Source: Mycobacterium sp. | GTDB lineage: Bacteria; Actinomycetota; Actinomycetes; Mycobacteriales; Mycobacteriaceae | DNA: 37,102 nucleotides | Reading direction: 5' to 3' | NCBI GenBank assembly: GCA_003165155.1 | Contig: PLSK01000285.1 | Span: 19,814 to 56,915 of the forward strand | Shown: positions 36,004 through 37,102 of the stretch, in pieces | How the letters are laid out: each line of letters starts with the position of its first letter | How positions within the stretch are numbered: the stretch's first letter is position 1 | Notes under the pieces: generated by a model | The model's input: the letters and a program-made list of their open reading frames with translations, nothing else | Told to the model about the DNA's origin: nothing | Databases searched by the model: none | Program-made: the position numbers and the translations under genes

Positions 36004-37008
36004 ATGCGCGCAGTCGTCATCACCAAACGCGGCGCCCCATCAGTCTTGCAGGTGCAACAGCGCCCGGACCCACCCCCGCCGGGTCCGGGTCAGCTGCGGG
36101 TCGCCGTCCGCGCCGCGGGGGTGAACTTTGCCGACCACCTCGCCCGTGTCGGCCTCTATCCAGACGCACCGAAACTTCCGGCAGTCGTCGGATATGAGGT
36201 CGCCGGAACCGTCGAGGCCGTCGGCGACGGCGTCGATCCGAGCCGCGTCGGGCAACGAGTTCTGGCCGGCACCCGATTCGGTGGCTACGCCGAAATCGTC
36301 AACGTCGCCGCCAATGATTCCATGGCACTTCCCGACGCCATGAGCTTCGAACAGGGCGCCGCGGTGCCGGTCAACTACGCGACCGCGTGGGCGGCGCTAC
36401 ACGGCTACGGCTCCCTGCGTGCCGGCGAGCGGGTGCTGGTGCACGCCGCCGCGGGGGGAGTCGGCATCGCCGCCATCCAATTCGCGAAGGCCGCCGGGGC
36501 CGTCGTGCACGGCACAGCCTCGCCCGGAAAGCACCAGAAGCTGGCGGAATTGGGTGTGGACCGCGCGATCGACTACCGCCGCGACGGCTGGTGGAAGGGC
36601 CTCGGTCCCTATGACCTGGTGCTGGACGCTCTCGGCGGGACCTCGCTGCGGCGGTCCTACGATCTGCTGCGCCCGGGTGGAAGGCTTGTCGGCTACGGGG
36701 TTTCGGCGTTACAGCAGGGCGAGAAGCGCTCGCTGCGCAGGGTGGCCCCGCAGGCATTGGCCATGGTGCGCGGCTTCAACCTGATGGATCAGCTCTCGGA
36801 GTCTAAAGCTGTGATCGGCTTGAACATGCTGCGGTTGTGGGACGACCGCGGCACCCTCGAGCCCTGGATCGCGCCGCTGGCCGCGGCACTGGGCGACGGT
36901 ACCGTTTCCCCCGTCGTCCATGCGGCGGTGCCCTTTGCCGATGCGCCCGAGGCGCACCGGATTCTGGCGGCACGGGAGAACATCGGCAAGGTTGTGCTGG
37001 TGCCTTGA
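36004..37008 (+). CDS. fadB5: NADPH:quinone-reductase-like MDR oxidoreductase (FadB5-like)
   Basis: 334-aa zinc-independent medium-chain reductase of the quinone oxidoreductase/VAT-1 type. Supporting features are the start MRAVVITKRGAPSVL, AAGVNFADHLARVGLY, VVGYEVAGTVEAVG, the NADPH-binding VLVHAAAGGVGIAAIQFAK, and AIDYRRDGW plus DALGG after it. The length equals that of M. tuberculosis FadB5 (Rv1912c), which I recall as 334 aa, and its position near icl2 and an MBL-fold gene agrees. Despite the fadB name it lacks hydratase and hydroxyacyl-CoA dehydrogenase domains. Confidence 0.92.
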   Translation: MRAVVITKRGAPSVLQVQQRPDPPPPGPGQLRVAVRAAGVNFADHLARVGLYPDAPKLPAVVGYEVAGTVEAVGDGVDPSRVGQRVLAGTRFGGYAEIVNVAANDSMALPDAMSFEQGAAVPVNYATAWAALHGYGSLRAGERVLVHAAAGGVGIAAIQFAKAAGAVVHGTASPGKHQKLAELGVDRAIDYRRDGWWKGLGPYDLVLDALGGTSLRRSYDLLRPGGRLVGYGVSALQQGEKRSLRRVAPQALAMVRGFNLMDQLSESKAVIGLNMLRLWDDRGTLEPWIAPLAAALGDGTVSPVVHAAVPFADAPEAHRILAARENIGKVVLVP

Positions 37009-37027
37009 GGTTAGCGAGAATGCGTTG

Positions 37028-37102
37028 ATGACGACGAGCACGCTGCACCGAATCGGGTTCCCGGTCGCGGCGCTGGCGTTTTTCATAGCCATTGCCGGCC
37101 TT
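37028..37102 (+). CDS. Start of an exported or membrane protein (partial, runs off the window)
   Basis: ATG at 37028 begins MTTSTLHRIGFPVAALAFFI and continues AIAGL to the window edge, a signal-peptide-like or membrane-anchor segment. It is 19 bases after fadB5 on the same strand. In M. tuberculosis the gene following fadB5 in this direction is the lipoprotein gene lppC, so a lipoprotein is plausible, but the lipobox would lie beyond the window. Confidence 0.55.
   Translation, partial: MTTSTLHRIGFPVAALAFFIAIAGL

Overview
The window is GC-rich actinobacterial DNA and almost certainly comes from a Mycobacterium, probably a slow-growing non-tuberculous species. The supporting content is a mycobacterial KatG, a PE35-like PE protein, an acyl-AMP ligase of the FadD32/FadD31 type, a Tat-exported DUF1906 protein, a cutinase, a GH16 protein resembling Rv0315, a full-length Icl2-type isocitrate lyase and a mycobacterial-type TnpB. 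From about 21 kb to the right end, gene content and relative strands run (inverted) like the Rv1932-Rv1912c interval of M. tuberculosis as I recall it: tpx, GlxA/AraC regulator, SDR, DUF2071 gene, fadD31, icl2, metallo-beta-lactamase-fold gene, fadB5. No database was consulted.

Left part (1-9.1 kb): a probable furA tail and katG, closed by a strong hairpin; a convergent Tat-exported DUF1906 protein; a tightly overlapping cassette of a GT4 glycosyltransferase, a SAM methyltransferase and an alpha/alpha-toroid protein, with a small Cys-rich secreted protein behind it; a second methyltransferase; a cutinase; and a GAF/ANTAR-type regulator broken by two opposing frameshifts.

Middle (9.1-21 kb): mostly metabolic enzymes. 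These are an MDR-family reductase, a PPM/LCM-type methyltransferase, a secreted GH16 hydrolase, an aldehyde dehydrogenase divergent from a hydroxyacid-oxoacid transhydrogenase, an epimerase/reductase divergent from an alpha/beta hydrolase, an orphan PE protein, an acyl-CoA dehydrogenase-fold flavoprotein, an AraC relic, and an NYN nuclease overlapping a nitronate-monooxygenase-like flavoprotein.

Right part (21-37.1 kb): tpx and its divergent GlxA-type regulator; a Doc toxin with a ribbon-helix-helix-like antitoxin behind three phased GGTACC boxes; a SnoaL-like protein and an SDR; a DUF2071 pseudogene with an in-frame stop; a 70-aa membrane peptide ending in seven glycines; a fatty acyl-AMP ligase with no polyketide synthase nearby; an SRPBCC protein; a Gln-rich membrane protein; an SDR; a luciferase-like oxidoreductase; icl2 with a TnpB element directly upstream; an MBL-fold hydrolase; a second SRPBCC protein; fadB5; and the start of one more membrane or exported protein.

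Most unusual observations: the TnpB reading frame, with an apparently intact catalytic centre, lacks its own stop and runs in frame into icl2, forming one 1277-codon open frame; the overlapping glycosyltransferase/methyltransferase/toroid cassette with a Cys-rich secreted peptide; and the Doc module whose operator has GGTACC boxes spaced exactly 12 bp apart.
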